A stretch of 11,996 nt of DNA from Anaerolineae bacterium (GTDB lineage Bacteria > Chloroflexota > Anaerolineae > Aggregatilineales > Aggregatilineaceae): contig JAFGJA010000456.1 in NCBI GenBank assembly GCA_016929355.1, positions 1-11,996 on the forward strand, given 5' to 3'. A program made the position numbers and the translations under genes. Within the stretch, counting starts at the first letter, position 1, and each line of letters starts with the position of its first letter. Under the pieces are notes generated by a model, which made no database searches, was not told the origin of the DNA, and saw only the letters and a list, made by a program, of their open reading frames with translations. Positions 1-7,463 of the stretch are shown here, one piece after another.

Positions 1-24
1 CCCCTCTCCAGGTATGGCGAGGGG
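1..24. repeat. short palindromic element (CCCCTCTCC...GGCGAGGGG)
   Basis: CCCCTCTCC at 1-9 is complementary to GGCGAGGGG at 16-24 with one mismatch and a 6-nt loop. A related CCCTCTCC-type hairpin lies at 2997-3020, so this is probably one copy of a dispersed intergenic palindrome. It may continue beyond the left edge. Confidence 0.45.
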
Positions 25-29
25 GAATT

Positions 30-63
30 AAACGGGCGATCTCGCGTGAGATCGCCCGTTTTT
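30..63. terminator. strong, possibly bidirectional Rho-independent terminator
   Basis: A perfect 13-bp stem pairs AACGGGCGATCTC (31-43) with GAGATCGCCCGTT (48-60) around a GCGT loop; A30 and T61 can extend it to 14 bp. A run of five T (59-63) follows on the + strand, as expected for a terminator of a rightward gene lying left of the window. On the other strand the stem is followed by TTTAATT, so it could also end the leftward NYN-gene transcript after it has passed the tandem array. Confidence 0.8.
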
Positions 64-81
64 GATCGTGACGATGAGCGT

Positions 82-134
82 GTAGGGGCCGACCAATGTG
101 TCGGCCCAGGGCAAACACGTTGGTTCGCCCCTAC
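82..134. repeat. GTAGGGGC...GCCCCTAC inverted-repeat element
   Basis: GTAGGGGC (82-89) is the exact reverse complement of GCCCCTAC (127-134). The interior also pairs partly: GGCCGAC (88-94) with GTCGGCC (100-106), and ACCAA (92-96) with TTGGT (120-124). The element at 9530-9553 shares the CCCCTACGA end, so this looks like a dispersed small palindromic repeat family. No coding content is seen. Confidence 0.6.
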
Positions 135-140
135 GATTGT

Positions 141-398
141 CTCTTGACTTTCTCTCTGCCCTTACCTTGCTTTTCTCTGCGATCTCCGCGTCTCTGCGGT
201 GAATCGCTTTTGACTTTCTCTGCTCTTACCCTGCTTTTCTCTGTGTCCTCTGTGCCTCTGCGGTGAATCGCTCTTGACTTTCTCTGCTCTTACCCTGCTT
301 TTCTCTGTGTCCTCTGTGCCTCTTCGGTGAATCGCTTTTGACTTTCTCTGCCCTTACCTTGCTTTTCTCTGCGCTCTCCGTGTCTCTGCGGTGAATCG
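141..398. repeat. tandem array, four copies of a 64-66 bp unit
   Basis: Units begin at 141 (66 bp), 207 (64 bp), 271 (64 bp) and 335 (64 bp), each starting CTYTTGACTTTCTCT and ending CGGTGAATCG. The extra 2 bp in unit 1 is one additional CT. Units 1 and 4 share CCCTTACCTTGC and a TCTCCGYGTCTCTG core; units 2 and 3 share CTCTTACCCTGC and CCTCTGTGCCTCT, giving an A-B-B-A order. The core of the unit recurs alone at 7464-7500 (inverted) and 11209-11241. Because whole units are conserved there are no variable spacers, so it is not a CRISPR. The array ends 10 bp from the stop codon of the NYN gene and would form its purine-rich 3' untranslated region. Confidence 0.9.
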
Positions 399-407
399 CT
401 TTTCGCT

Positions 408-2525
408 CTATTCCTCAGCCTCGTCGCCGCTCTCACCCGTCCCCGGTTCATCCCCCGCGACCATACACACCGTATGGTGCGTGCGGAACAGGCTGTACAG
501 ATCGCGCTGACCGGGCACGGCTTTCAGCACATTCTCCGACTGCATGATCGAAATCCACAGATCGAGATCGGCATCGCCCATATCAAGGTACTGCTGCATG
601 TTGTCGCGCGTGATCGGCTGGCGACCTTCGTACAAATTCAGCAGCGCGCGGATAAAGCGGTTGCGTTCGGAGAGCGTGTCTTGCGTATCCGGCGATTCTT
701 CGATCAGCGAAATGCCCTTTGTCGTGAAATCGCTCTGCGGATTCTCGTATTCGCGCACATCCACCGCGCCATCTTCGAGCAGTTCTTCGACGGACTGCTG
801 AAACGTCGTGCTCGGATCAAACGGGCGCAAGCGGCGGTGCAAACTGCCCAATGGACACCACGCAAATCCACGAAATGACGTGAACTGCTCCACGCTGACG
901 ATCACGCGCCGTTTCATGTTGTCCACATCCTCGCGCGTCACACCGGGCAAACTCGGCGCGGAGAGGTCAACGTCACTCTTGCCGAGCTTGATCACCGGGA
1001 CCAAATCTTCGGGATTATGGCGGTGCGGGACCAATTCGCGCGCGAGAATCCCCTCGCGTACCAGCGTATCCACCCACTCCGAGCGCCACGTATCGTTGGC
1101 ATTCATCCCCGGCCCTTCCAGCCCGTGATCCATAGCGATCCCTTTGAGCAGGAAGCCGTAATTCACATATTCCCAGCCGCGCACATGCAGCGTATTCGCC
1201 ACGCGATGCACCACGCGATCCCGGATGAGGCGCGTGCGTTCCACTTCGGGGCTGCTGCCGTTCAGCGCGACAGTATTCACGCTCGTATCCACCTGCAACA
1301 ACCCATACTTCGTCGCCTGCTCGACCAGATCATCAGCGCGATCCACGTTGGGCACGGCACGCACTTCGACCAGCCGCGTGACGAGATCATCCAGATCAAT
1401 CGCCTCGACGTTCGCCTGAGTCAGCAGTATATCAAGCTGCAAAATGACAGTGGACCACTGCGAAGGGCGGAATTCAGGGCCATCGCCGGGTACTGCCGCC
1501 TCCAGATGTGCCACCGCACCGGACACCTTCGCATCTGCGTGGCGCTGCAAATCGCAAAAATCTTCGACATATTCGAGTTCCAACGCGGGATTCGACTCGA
1601 CTAACCGGCTGGTGCTGCCGCGCACGCCCCAGACAATCACCTGTTTGTTGCGAGTCCGCACGGCGCTAAAGACCTCGTTAAAGTCCCGATCCCCACTGGC
1701 GATGATGAACACATCGGCGCTGTCCGCGTGCGCGCTGTCGTCCAACACCTCTTTGGCGATCCGCATATCGGCGCTGTTTTTCCCCGGCAAGCTGAACACC
1801 GGGTCAATGTTGGCGCGGGCGAGGCGGCTCGTCACTTCGTCAGAGACTTCGCGCCCCGTCGAATCGATGAGCGTGCCGAGTCCCCCGCGTTGGCCCCAAG
1901 GCGCATAGGCGGCCATGTGGACCACCTGCCCGTAATTCTGCGCCTGCCGGATCATGCCCTCCAGCAGCGCGTCAATATCCAGGATATAGCCCTGTTCGCT
2001 CAGGCTGATCGAGATATTCTCGAAATCGATGTACAGCGCCACCGTTTTACTGGGGATGCCGAGAATCGATTCCAACGGCTGGAAGATGACATTGAGATCA
2101 GGTGGGGCTTCATCCCCCCAGATGCGCACGCGGGCGCGCGCGGTGGTCTGAACGCGATTCACCAGGGTGGAAATATCGAGGCGCGAGGTGGCGATGATCA
2201 ATTCATCCACCGACTGCTCCTCAAAGGAGAAGTAATGCATCAGCAGCGCATCTGCCACCAGCTTACGATCCGGCACATTGAACAGATCGTACCCCTCCCC
2301 CGCGAACACTTGCTGTACGCTGCCACCGGCGCTCCCACTGGGGCGACGGTAGCGGTTCCAGTCGGCTACGGCAATCGCCACCAAATCCTCAGGATTACCG
2401 AGGCCAGCAGCTAAGGCCGCGCTGTTCAACAAGGAACGCGCAACAGTATGAATATCAAGGGCAACGCCCCGCGATTCCAGGCGTTGGAGTAAATCGTCCA
2501 CATCAACAATCAGATAAGCAGTCAT
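408..2525 (-). CDS. tandem NYN-domain (LabA/DUF88-like) protein with C-terminal winged-helix-like modules
   Basis: The protein has 705 aa. NYN domains are PIN-like, metal-dependent RNase folds. Domain 2 (about 161-325) is canonical: YIDFEN with D167 and N170, SADMRIAKEV with D253, and SGDRDF with D279 and D281. Residues 1-137 repeat the same plan in altered form: YLIVDVDD (D8, D11), KLVADALLM (D92), and ATSRLDIS in place of ASGDRDFN, where R115 replaces the first Asp and D117 keeps the second. The first copy may therefore be structural or regulatory. The rest (about 356-682) contains roughly four helical segments ending in beta-hairpin-like strands, suggestive of winged-helix or OST-HTH/LOTUS units; this is inferred by eye. 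The tail (691-705) is acidic. ATG at 2525 is preferred over the in-frame TTG at 2543 because GAGAG lies 8 nt upstream and the first strand begins at once. An RNA-cleaving or RNA-binding role is probable; the substrate is unknown. Confidence 0.88.
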   Translation of the reverse strand: MTAYLIVDVDDLLQRLESRGVALDIHTVARSLLNSAALAAGLGNPEDLVAIAVADWNRYRRPSGSAGGSVQQVFAGEGYDLFNVPDRKLVADALLMHYFSFEEQSVDELIIATSRLDISTLVNRVQTTARARVRIWGDEAPPDLNVIFQPLESILGIPSKTVALYIDFENISISLSEQGYILDIDALLEGMIRQAQNYGQVVHMAAYAPWGQRGGLGTLIDSTGREVSDEVTSRLARANIDPVFSLPGKNSADMRIAKEVLDDSAHADSADVFIIASGDRDFNEVFSAVRTRNKQVIVWGVRGSTSRLVESNPALELEYVEDFCDLQRHADAKVSGAVAHLEAAVPGDGPEFRPSQWSTVILQLDILLTQANVEAIDLDDLVTRLVEVRAVPNVDRADDLVEQATKYGLLQVDTSVNTVALNGSSPEVERTRLIRDRVVHRVANTLHVRGWEYVNYGFLLKGIAMDHGLEGPGMNANDTWRSEWVDTLVREGILARELVPHRHNPEDLVPVIKLGKSDVDLSAPSLPGVTREDVDNMKRRVIVSVEQFTSFRGFAWCPLGSLHRRLRPFDPSTTFQQSVEELLEDGAVDVREYENPQSDFTTKGISLIEESPDTQDTLSERNRFIRALLNLYEGRQPITRDNMQQYLDMGDADLDLWISIMQSENVLKAVPGQRDLYSLFRTHHTVCMVAGDEPGTGESGDEAEE

Positions 2526-3035
2526 GGGCAGCGCTCTCAGCAACCAAAAAGTGCCTCAGCCTCAAATCGAGGATGGCTAAGGCGTCACACAAAAGGGTTG
2601 TAGATTGCAGTGCAGAGTTTGAGCGCGAAGATGAAGCGAAAAGCGTGTTAACCTTTTTTCAAACACTCCAAAATACACTTGGCGGTGAAAAGCCGTAAAT
2701 TTCTTAGCCGGATGCCTCATAAAATATGTAATGCCGCGAACCATCAAACTCTGCTTATACTACCACTATCAACCCAGTTTCATTGTAACAGCAAGAACCA
2801 CATTAGCCAATGGTAATTTATTAAGCCTGGACATTTTATACAAGGTTTTTGCAATTTACCATCATCTCCCGGCCAAATTGGGAGCCTTCTCAGGGTCAAA
2901 AGTAGGCACATTGCCCGATTAGTGTGACCACGCAATTAATGCGTTGTATCAACTTGGGTAGATGATCGCTCGATTTTTCGACCCTGGATTTAATTTCACC
3001 CTCTCCACCGAGGGGTGAGGTTTTCAAACGGCTTT
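2526..3035. other. gene-free AT-richer stretch
   Basis: About 510 bp separate the start of the NYN gene from the end of the TolB-like gene. Base composition is clearly AT-richer than the flanking genes, mainly from 2640 to 2960. It should hold the NYN-gene promoter, but no leftward -35/-10 pair is convincing. An inverted repeat ACGCA-ATTAA-TGCGT lies at 2930-2944 and a hairpin at 2997-3020. The only sizeable + strand reading frame (2731-2922, 63 codons) has no ribosome binding site and no recognisable protein features, so it is not called. Decayed mobile DNA is possible but not shown. Confidence 0.6.
2997..3020. repeat. small hairpin downstream of the TolB-like gene
   Basis: CACCC (2997-3001) pairs with GGGTG (3013-3017), and the loop contains CTCTCC as in the element at 1-24. 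It sits 16 bp beyond the stop codon of the TolB-like gene, but the transcribed strand continues AAATTAAAT without a T tract, so it is more likely a dispersed repeat than a canonical terminator. Confidence 0.4.
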
Positions 3036-4010
3036 TCAATCTCCAACACCCGCCGGAACCGGACGCCACGCCGGGTATAAATTGTTCGATGCGCCGGACG
3101 TGAGCGGCTGCACATGCGATCCGTCTGCATCCATCACGTACAGATGCCAATAGCCCGTTTCATTCGACATATACACCACCTGCCCGCCATAGGGCGAATA
3201 GGTCAAATTGCCTTTGAAGACCTCATTCTCCCCTAACGGACGCCGCCCGCTGCCATCGGGATTCATCACGTACAGCGGCACTTCACCCGCAATCATCGCC
3301 TCTTCCGGTGCGGTGACAACGAGAATGTGATCACCAGCCAGCGACCAGACCGGCTTATAATCGCTGACATCATACTCCGTGAGGCGCGTTGTCTCCTGGG
3401 TAGTCATATCGATCACATAGGTGTTATAGCGGTGATTGTTCGTATCAGCCGTATACACCAATCGCGTCCCATCCGGCGACCACGCCTGCATCCCCTCTGA
3501 CGCGGTGCTGTCGGTGATCTGTACTGGATTCGCGCCATCCGTATCCGCGACCAGCAAATCCACTTTGGGCGGCAGACCGGCTAGCACCTTGTTCCACGCC
3601 ATGCGATCTCCGCCGGGGGTCCAGACTGGGGACCAATCGAGATTGCCCTCGATCAGCAAATACACCACCGCTTGGATAATGTTCAACGTCTTGAAGTCGG
3701 TTCCATCCGCATTCACCAGCGCGGGATTTACCCCATCCGGTGCTGCCGAAAAGAACCCGATCCGGTTGCCATTAAACGAGAAGCCGGGATAATAGTCATG
3801 CGCCTCACTCCCGGCGGTGAGATTGTGCAGATCGCCCTGCTGATCCAGCAAATATAAATCCCAATCGCCATCCCGATCCGACATAAAAACCAGTTCGCCC
3901 TCGGTATGCCCCAACTGGATCGTATCCTGATTAAACTGCCGGTACACCCACCCCGCCCCCGCGATGAGTGCTGCCACCAGAATCACCGCCACCACCACTA
4001 ACCGTTTCAT
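3036..4010 (-). CDS. membrane-anchored TolB-like (PD40) beta-propeller protein
   Basis: The protein has 324 aa. A hydrophobic segment at about 4-22 after MKR acts as a signal anchor or signal peptide, placing the rest outside the membrane. The remainder is built from about six TolB/WD40-like PD40 repeats (near 38-64, 74-110, 125-166, 175-210, 218-260, 268-304), each with a pattern such as WSPDGTRLVY followed by a strand and a DADG or NPDG turn. Examples are VFMSDRDGDWDLYLLD, AWSPDGTRLVY and YSPYGGQVVYMS. Such propellers usually bind proteins or glycans; no catalytic motif is visible. AGAGG lies 8 nt before the ATG. The gene starts 22 bp after the stop codon of the SH3b/SGNH gene, so the two are probably co-transcribed. 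True TolB has an extra N-terminal domain and acts with Pal; neither is seen here, so no tolB symbol is given. Confidence 0.88.
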   Translation of the reverse strand: MKRLVVVAVILVAALIAGAGWVYRQFNQDTIQLGHTEGELVFMSDRDGDWDLYLLDQQGDLHNLTAGSEAHDYYPGFSFNGNRIGFFSAAPDGVNPALVNADGTDFKTLNIIQAVVYLLIEGNLDWSPVWTPGGDRMAWNKVLAGLPPKVDLLVADTDGANPVQITDSTASEGMQAWSPDGTRLVYTADTNNHRYNTYVIDMTTQETTRLTEYDVSDYKPVWSLAGDHILVVTAPEEAMIAGEVPLYVMNPDGSGRRPLGENEVFKGNLTYSPYGGQVVYMSNETGYWHLYVMDADGSHVQPLTSGASNNLYPAWRPVPAGVGD

Positions 4011-4032
4011 GATCGATACCTCTCGCGATTTC

Positions 4033-5199
4033 TCATCCGCCGCCCATCACGCCGCGCCAGATCGCATCCAGCGATTGCAGCGTCACCAGATTGCGCATGG
4101 TAAAGCCATGTTGCAAATTCTGCTCCGTGAGAAAGCCCGCCCCACCGGATGCATAACCGGTCATATGCGTGCCATCCGCCGCCACCCCATGCGAAGGCAG
4201 TGGTTCGAGCGCGCGCCAGAAGTTCATCAACGGCACATTGGTATCCAGCGCGACCTTGATCACGATCTGATTAAACAGAATCGACTGCTCCGGCAGCGCT
4301 AAATGGCGCGGAAACGTACTCAGAATCGGGATCACGCCCGCATCGGCGGTTTGATCCACCACCACGCGCAGATCACTATAAAACTGCTCTGGCGTGCGGC
4401 GCTGCAAATCCGTCAGGCCGAACATGATCAGGGCCACGCTCGGTTTGTGGAGGCGGTATTCGCACTGCAACGCCGACTCGCCGGGATTGCAGAAGCCCGG
4501 ATTCGCCCACTGCGGATCAATGACCGCGCTGGCGACAAAACCCGCGCATGCCGCCTGACTGCTATATGTGAACGACTCACCAAACTGGCTGATCGCGCCC
4601 TGCAAATACCCGTAGCCGCCCAGCGAATAATTGCCGTGATAGAACGGGTAAAGGAACCAGGGATGATCCGTGCCACAATCACCGACTTTCGCCACCACAT
4701 GCGGATTATTCCCCCGCGCCACACCCGCCGCATAAATTGAATAGGCGCGTGACGTGGGCGCAGCCACAATCGGGTAGCTGTTCAGATCAATGCCCCCCAC
4801 GCCGGAAAATGCGTAACTCGCATTCGCTGCGCTGGCTGCATTATTCGCGTCATCGGGGGCCGCCGCCGGAGCCGCTACAATCTCGCGGCTGACGGGCAGC
4901 CCGCCGGTATAAAACCCATCCCGAAAGCCCAGGTACAGCGCCGACAACCAGCCACGATAGCCGTTATCCAGCGTATGCCCCAACACCCAGGCGGAATCGG
5001 CGGTGCGCGCTTCGAGCATCAAACCCGTGTTCGGCGCTAATTTTGTCACCTGCGCGTAATCGGTGCCCGGCCCGGCGCGCATATTGAGATTATACGTCGG
5101 CCATGCATCGGGATCGCCCTGCGCGCCCACCCCGATCACCGGTCCCAACAGCGCGATCACTACACCACAAATTATCATCATATTCTTAAAGCGAATCAT
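4033..5199 (-). CDS. secreted SH3b-domain protein with SGNH-hydrolase-like domain (paralogue 1)
   Basis: The protein has 388 aa. Residues 1-26 form a signal peptide (cleavage probably at VGA|Q). A bacterial SH3 domain spans about 36-95, with the typical LNMRAGPGTDYAQV start and GYRGWLSALYL end. After an Ala-rich linker (109-130), residues about 137-385 resemble an SGNH/GDSL hydrolase: KVGDC (C175 where the family nucleophile is Ser), IMFGLTD (GxxD, block III-like) and DGTH (D342, H345, matching DxxH). C237 and C246 are conserved in the paralogue and could form a disulfide. A wall- or glycan-directed esterase or binding role is inferred; activity with Cys is untested. ATG 5199 is chosen because AGGAG lies 8 nt upstream; in-frame TTG 5229 and ATG 5223 are weaker and would bury the signal peptide. 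It is first in a leftward operon with the beta-propeller gene and divergent from its paralogue. Confidence 0.87.
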   Translation of the reverse strand: MIRFKNMMIICGVVIALLGPVIGVGAQGDPDAWPTYNLNMRAGPGTDYAQVTKLAPNTGLMLEARTADSAWVLGHTLDNGYRGWLSALYLGFRDGFYTGGLPVSREIVAAPAAAPDDANNAASAANASYAFSGVGGIDLNSYPIVAAPTSRAYSIYAAGVARGNNPHVVAKVGDCGTDHPWFLYPFYHGNYSLGGYGYLQGAISQFGESFTYSSQAACAGFVASAVIDPQWANPGFCNPGESALQCEYRLHKPSVALIMFGLTDLQRRTPEQFYSDLRVVVDQTADAGVIPILSTFPRHLALPEQSILFNQIVIKVALDTNVPLMNFWRALEPLPSHGVAADGTHMTGYASGGAGFLTEQNLQHGFTMRNLVTLQSLDAIWRGVMGGG

Positions 5200-5356
5200 T
5201 CTAATTTCTCCTGACAAAATCATCCTCAACTATGATTCCCCGCTTCCTGACCTATGGTAATCTGCCGATTTAGGGCCTGAATCTTTACATATAAATATGG
5301 ATAGCATACAGTGTAATTGATCCAATGTACACCAACCAATGCATGGGAGTCCCGTT
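5200..5356. promoter_or_regulatory. shared divergent promoter region between the SH3b/SGNH paralogues
   Basis: These 157 bp lie between two divergent start codons and are AT-rich (for example ATATAAATATGG at 5289-5300). The best rightward candidate is TTTACA (5284-5289), 17 bp, TACAGT (5307-5312). A weaker leftward candidate is TGTACA (5326-5331), 17 bp, TATGCT (5303-5308), both read on the - strand. The candidates overlap, which would couple the two promoters. Box assignments are by eye; the presence of promoters here is more certain than the exact boxes. Confidence 0.4.
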
Positions 5357-6535
5357 ATGGTTAGACAAATCCTAAAACGATCTGTGTTCATCTGTATTTA
5401 TCTGTGTCCCCTGATCCTGTTAACGAGTGCAATCCCGGCAGTCGCGCAGCAGCCGCAGCCGGTAGTTTCCCACACGACAGCTTCGCTCAACGTGCGCACC
5501 GGGCCGGGCACGACCTACCCGGTGATCACCACATTGCCGGAAGATGCCGCCGTGATCGTGGAGGGACACAACGGGGATCGCACCTGGATTATGATTCATA
5601 CGCCGGATCAGGCGGTGCGCGGCTGGGTGTCCAATGAATACGTCAATCACCCGCCCGTGTTCGTCCTCAGCGCGCAGCATGTGATCATTGAATGGCTGCC
5701 CACGCCCATTCCCACCGAACCGCCGATCCCCCCTGCCCCCGCCCGCCCGCGCGATACCCCTTACAGCGAAGCGCGCGTCAGCACTATCGATCTCACCGCG
5801 TATCCGGCAGTGGGCCGGGCCACCTCCACCGCCCGCACGATCTATCTACGTGGGCAAGCAGTGGGCCGCAATCCGCACCAACTGGCGAAAGTCGGCGACT
5901 GCTTCACCGAACACGAATATTTTTTGAAACATTTCACCTGGCAGCGTTATGATCTGGGACCCCATACCGGCCTGCAACCCGTGATCGATCAGTTTAGCGA
6001 ATCGATGGACGATTTCAGCTATGCTGCCGCCAGTGGTTTTCTGGCGGGCGCGGTGTTGATGCCGATGTGGGCCGATCCGCAAGTCTGTTTACCGGACGAA
6101 TCGCCGCTTGCCTGCGAATACCGCGTGCATAATCCGAGCGTGGCGATCATCATGTTTGGCGAGCAGGATGTGCTGCTGATGACGGCGGAACAGTTCGACG
6201 CCGATCTGCGCGCCGTCGTGCGGGAAACCATCGACGCGAACATTGTCCCGATCCTGAGCACCTTCCCCATCGACCTGCACGATCAGGAAAAATCCGTGCT
6301 GTACAACAAAATTGTGGTCCGCATCGCGCTGGATTACGATCTGCCCCTGATCAATTTCTGGTTAGCGTTGGAAGCGCTGCCCAATCATGGCGTGATCGAT
6401 CACCCGAATCACTTCGCGTTTCCCGACACCGACGCCGCCGATCTCAATCCCGCGAATATGACCTCCGGCTACCCGGTGCGCAATCTGGTCACGCTGCAAA
6501 CGCTCGATGCGGTGTGGCGCGGCGCGATGCAGTAA
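5357..6535 (+). CDS. secreted SH3b-domain protein with SGNH-hydrolase-like domain (paralogue 2)
   Basis: The protein has 392 aa and parallels the product of 4033-5199 along its length. It has a signal peptide (1-30, ending AVA|Q), an SH3b domain (about 39-97, with LNVRTGPGTTYPV and VRGWVSNEYV), a Pro-rich linker (115-135), and an SGNH-like domain (about 143-390). Motifs are KVGDC (C182), IMFGEQD (G268, D271) and HGVIDHPNH (H352). Aligned to paralogue 1, the Asp of the DxxH pair is His349 here, with Asp shifted one place earlier (D348), so catalytic geometry may differ. C244 and C253 match the conserved Cys pair. ATG 5357 is preferred over ATG 5339 because GGGAG lies 7 nt upstream. Part of the signal peptide is encoded by a 10-nt repeat (5381-5410). 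The 22-bp gap to the next gene suggests an operon. Function at the cell surface is inferred; substrate unknown. Confidence 0.87.
   Translation: MVRQILKRSVFICIYLCPLILLTSAIPAVAQQPQPVVSHTTASLNVRTGPGTTYPVITTLPEDAAVIVEGHNGDRTWIMIHTPDQAVRGWVSNEYVNHPPVFVLSAQHVIIEWLPTPIPTEPPIPPAPARPRDTPYSEARVSTIDLTAYPAVGRATSTARTIYLRGQAVGRNPHQLAKVGDCFTEHEYFLKHFTWQRYDLGPHTGLQPVIDQFSESMDDFSYAAASGFLAGAVLMPMWADPQVCLPDESPLACEYRVHNPSVAIIMFGEQDVLLMTAEQFDADLRAVVRETIDANIVPILSTFPIDLHDQEKSVLYNKIVVRIALDYDLPLINFWLALEALPNHGVIDHPNHFAFPDTDAADLNPANMTSGYPVRNLVTLQTLDAVWRGAMQ
5381..5410 (+). repeat. three 10-nt units inside a signal-peptide coding sequence
   Basis: TCTGTGTTCA, TCTGTATTTA and TCTGTGTCCC follow one another without gaps. 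They encode most of SVFICIYLCP in the hydrophobic core of the signal peptide of the rightward SH3b/SGNH protein. From memory, TCTGTGTTCA-type periodic sequence also occurs as a dispersed intergenic repeat in environmental bacteria, so this could be a repeat captured into coding sequence. Confidence 0.7.
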
Positions 6536-6557
6536 AATAACCATCAAGTGAGGAACT

Positions 6558-7463
6558 ATGCCCGACCAAACCCAAATCGCCTTAATGCGCCATTTCAAAT
6601 TCACTGAAGATGATCTGGTCTACAACCGGCGCGGCGAAATCGGCCCGAACCAGCAGCAGCAGCTCAAACGCGCGGATCGCATCAGCACGATCATGCTGGG
6701 CCTGTTGGGGCTGTTTTTGCTGGCCGTACTCGGCACATCGGTGTCAGCATGGGCAGCGGGCCAGGGGGAAGCGATCTACCTGTGTTCAGGCGTGGTTTCG
6801 GCGGTGCTGCTTGCGCTCGGCGCATGGGCCACGCTGCGCGAACAAACCACCGTTCCCCGGCTGGAAACCGTCAGCGGCCCATTGACCGCCGATCACAGCC
6901 AACAGCGCATCAACCGGCGCACCATGCACCAGTATAGTCTGGTGGTGGGCGAAAAGACCTTCCCGGCGGATCGCAAACTATATGATCTCTTGCAGCATGG
7001 CGGCTTCTTTACCGTATATTATGAGGTCCATTCACGCCTGATCCTGGGCATCGAACCGGGCGGACCAACCGCCAATTTGCCAGCACAGCGCCCCCTGATC
7101 AACCCGAATCGTGATCTGGTGCTGCAAGCGGCACATGGCTTGACGGAACAGGAACGCCGCGCCGCCGCCGACCAATTACGCCGCCGCCCCGAAGCGGTGC
7201 GATCATTGGTCACGCTGATCGCGGAACGGCCCGCCAATACCCGGTTACTGGCAGTGGTTGAAGCGCTGCACCCCACTGCCCCCGATTCGCTGCTGGCTTA
7301 TCTGGAAACCGACGATCCCGATCTCCAACGCGCCGCCGCACGCTGTCTGACCTATCTCGCGGAGCAGCAAGGCACAGAGGGTTTAGCACGCATAGCGCAA
7401 AACGGAGTCACGCAGCGCGTGCGTGATTGGGCGGCGGCAGAGCGCGCGAAATTGGCGAGATGA
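6558..7463 (+). CDS. two-TM membrane protein with helical (HEAT-like) C-terminal region
   Basis: The protein has 301 aa and I do not recognise it as a named family. Residues 12-36 are polar and contain FTEDDLVYNRRGEIGPNQQ, a pattern I associate with small bacterial two-TM proteins of unknown function. Two transmembrane helices lie at about 43-66 and 72-93. Residues about 124-167 look like a beta-rich domain (YSLVVGEKTFPA, FFTVYYEVHSRLILGIEP). Residues about 185-301 are Ala/Leu/Arg-rich helices (PDSLLAYLETDDPDLQRAAA) resembling HEAT or armadillo-like repeats, probably cytosolic. AGGA lies 3 nt before the ATG. It starts 22 bp after the SH3b/SGNH gene and is probably co-transcribed, suggesting a membrane partner or scaffold. 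Its stop codon directly abuts a dispersed repeat. Confidence 0.82.
   Translation: MPDQTQIALMRHFKFTEDDLVYNRRGEIGPNQQQQLKRADRISTIMLGLLGLFLLAVLGTSVSAWAAGQGEAIYLCSGVVSAVLLALGAWATLREQTTVPRLETVSGPLTADHSQQRINRRTMHQYSLVVGEKTFPADRKLYDLLQHGGFFTVYYEVHSRLILGIEPGGPTANLPAQRPLINPNRDLVLQAAHGLTEQERRAAADQLRRRPEAVRSLVTLIAERPANTRLLAVVEALHPTAPDSLLAYLETDDPDLQRAAARCLTYLAEQQGTEGLARIAQNGVTQRVRDWAAAERAKLAR

Noticed and set aside
141..398. Possible CRISPR array
   Set aside because: The whole 64-66 bp unit is conserved between copies, with no constant repeat and variable spacer division, and no cas gene is nearby.
474..2414. Several + strand open frames (up to 228 codons) opposite the NYN gene
   Set aside because: The - strand frame carries clear NYN motifs throughout; the + strand products are low-complexity and lack ribosome binding sites.
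2731..2922. 63-codon + strand frame in the AT-rich gap
   Set aside because: There is no ribosome binding site before the ATG and no recognisable domain; length is within chance for an AT-rich region.
3036..4010. Calling the beta-propeller gene tolB
   Set aside because: It has PD40 repeats and a signal anchor but no TolB N-terminal domain and no tol-pal neighbours.
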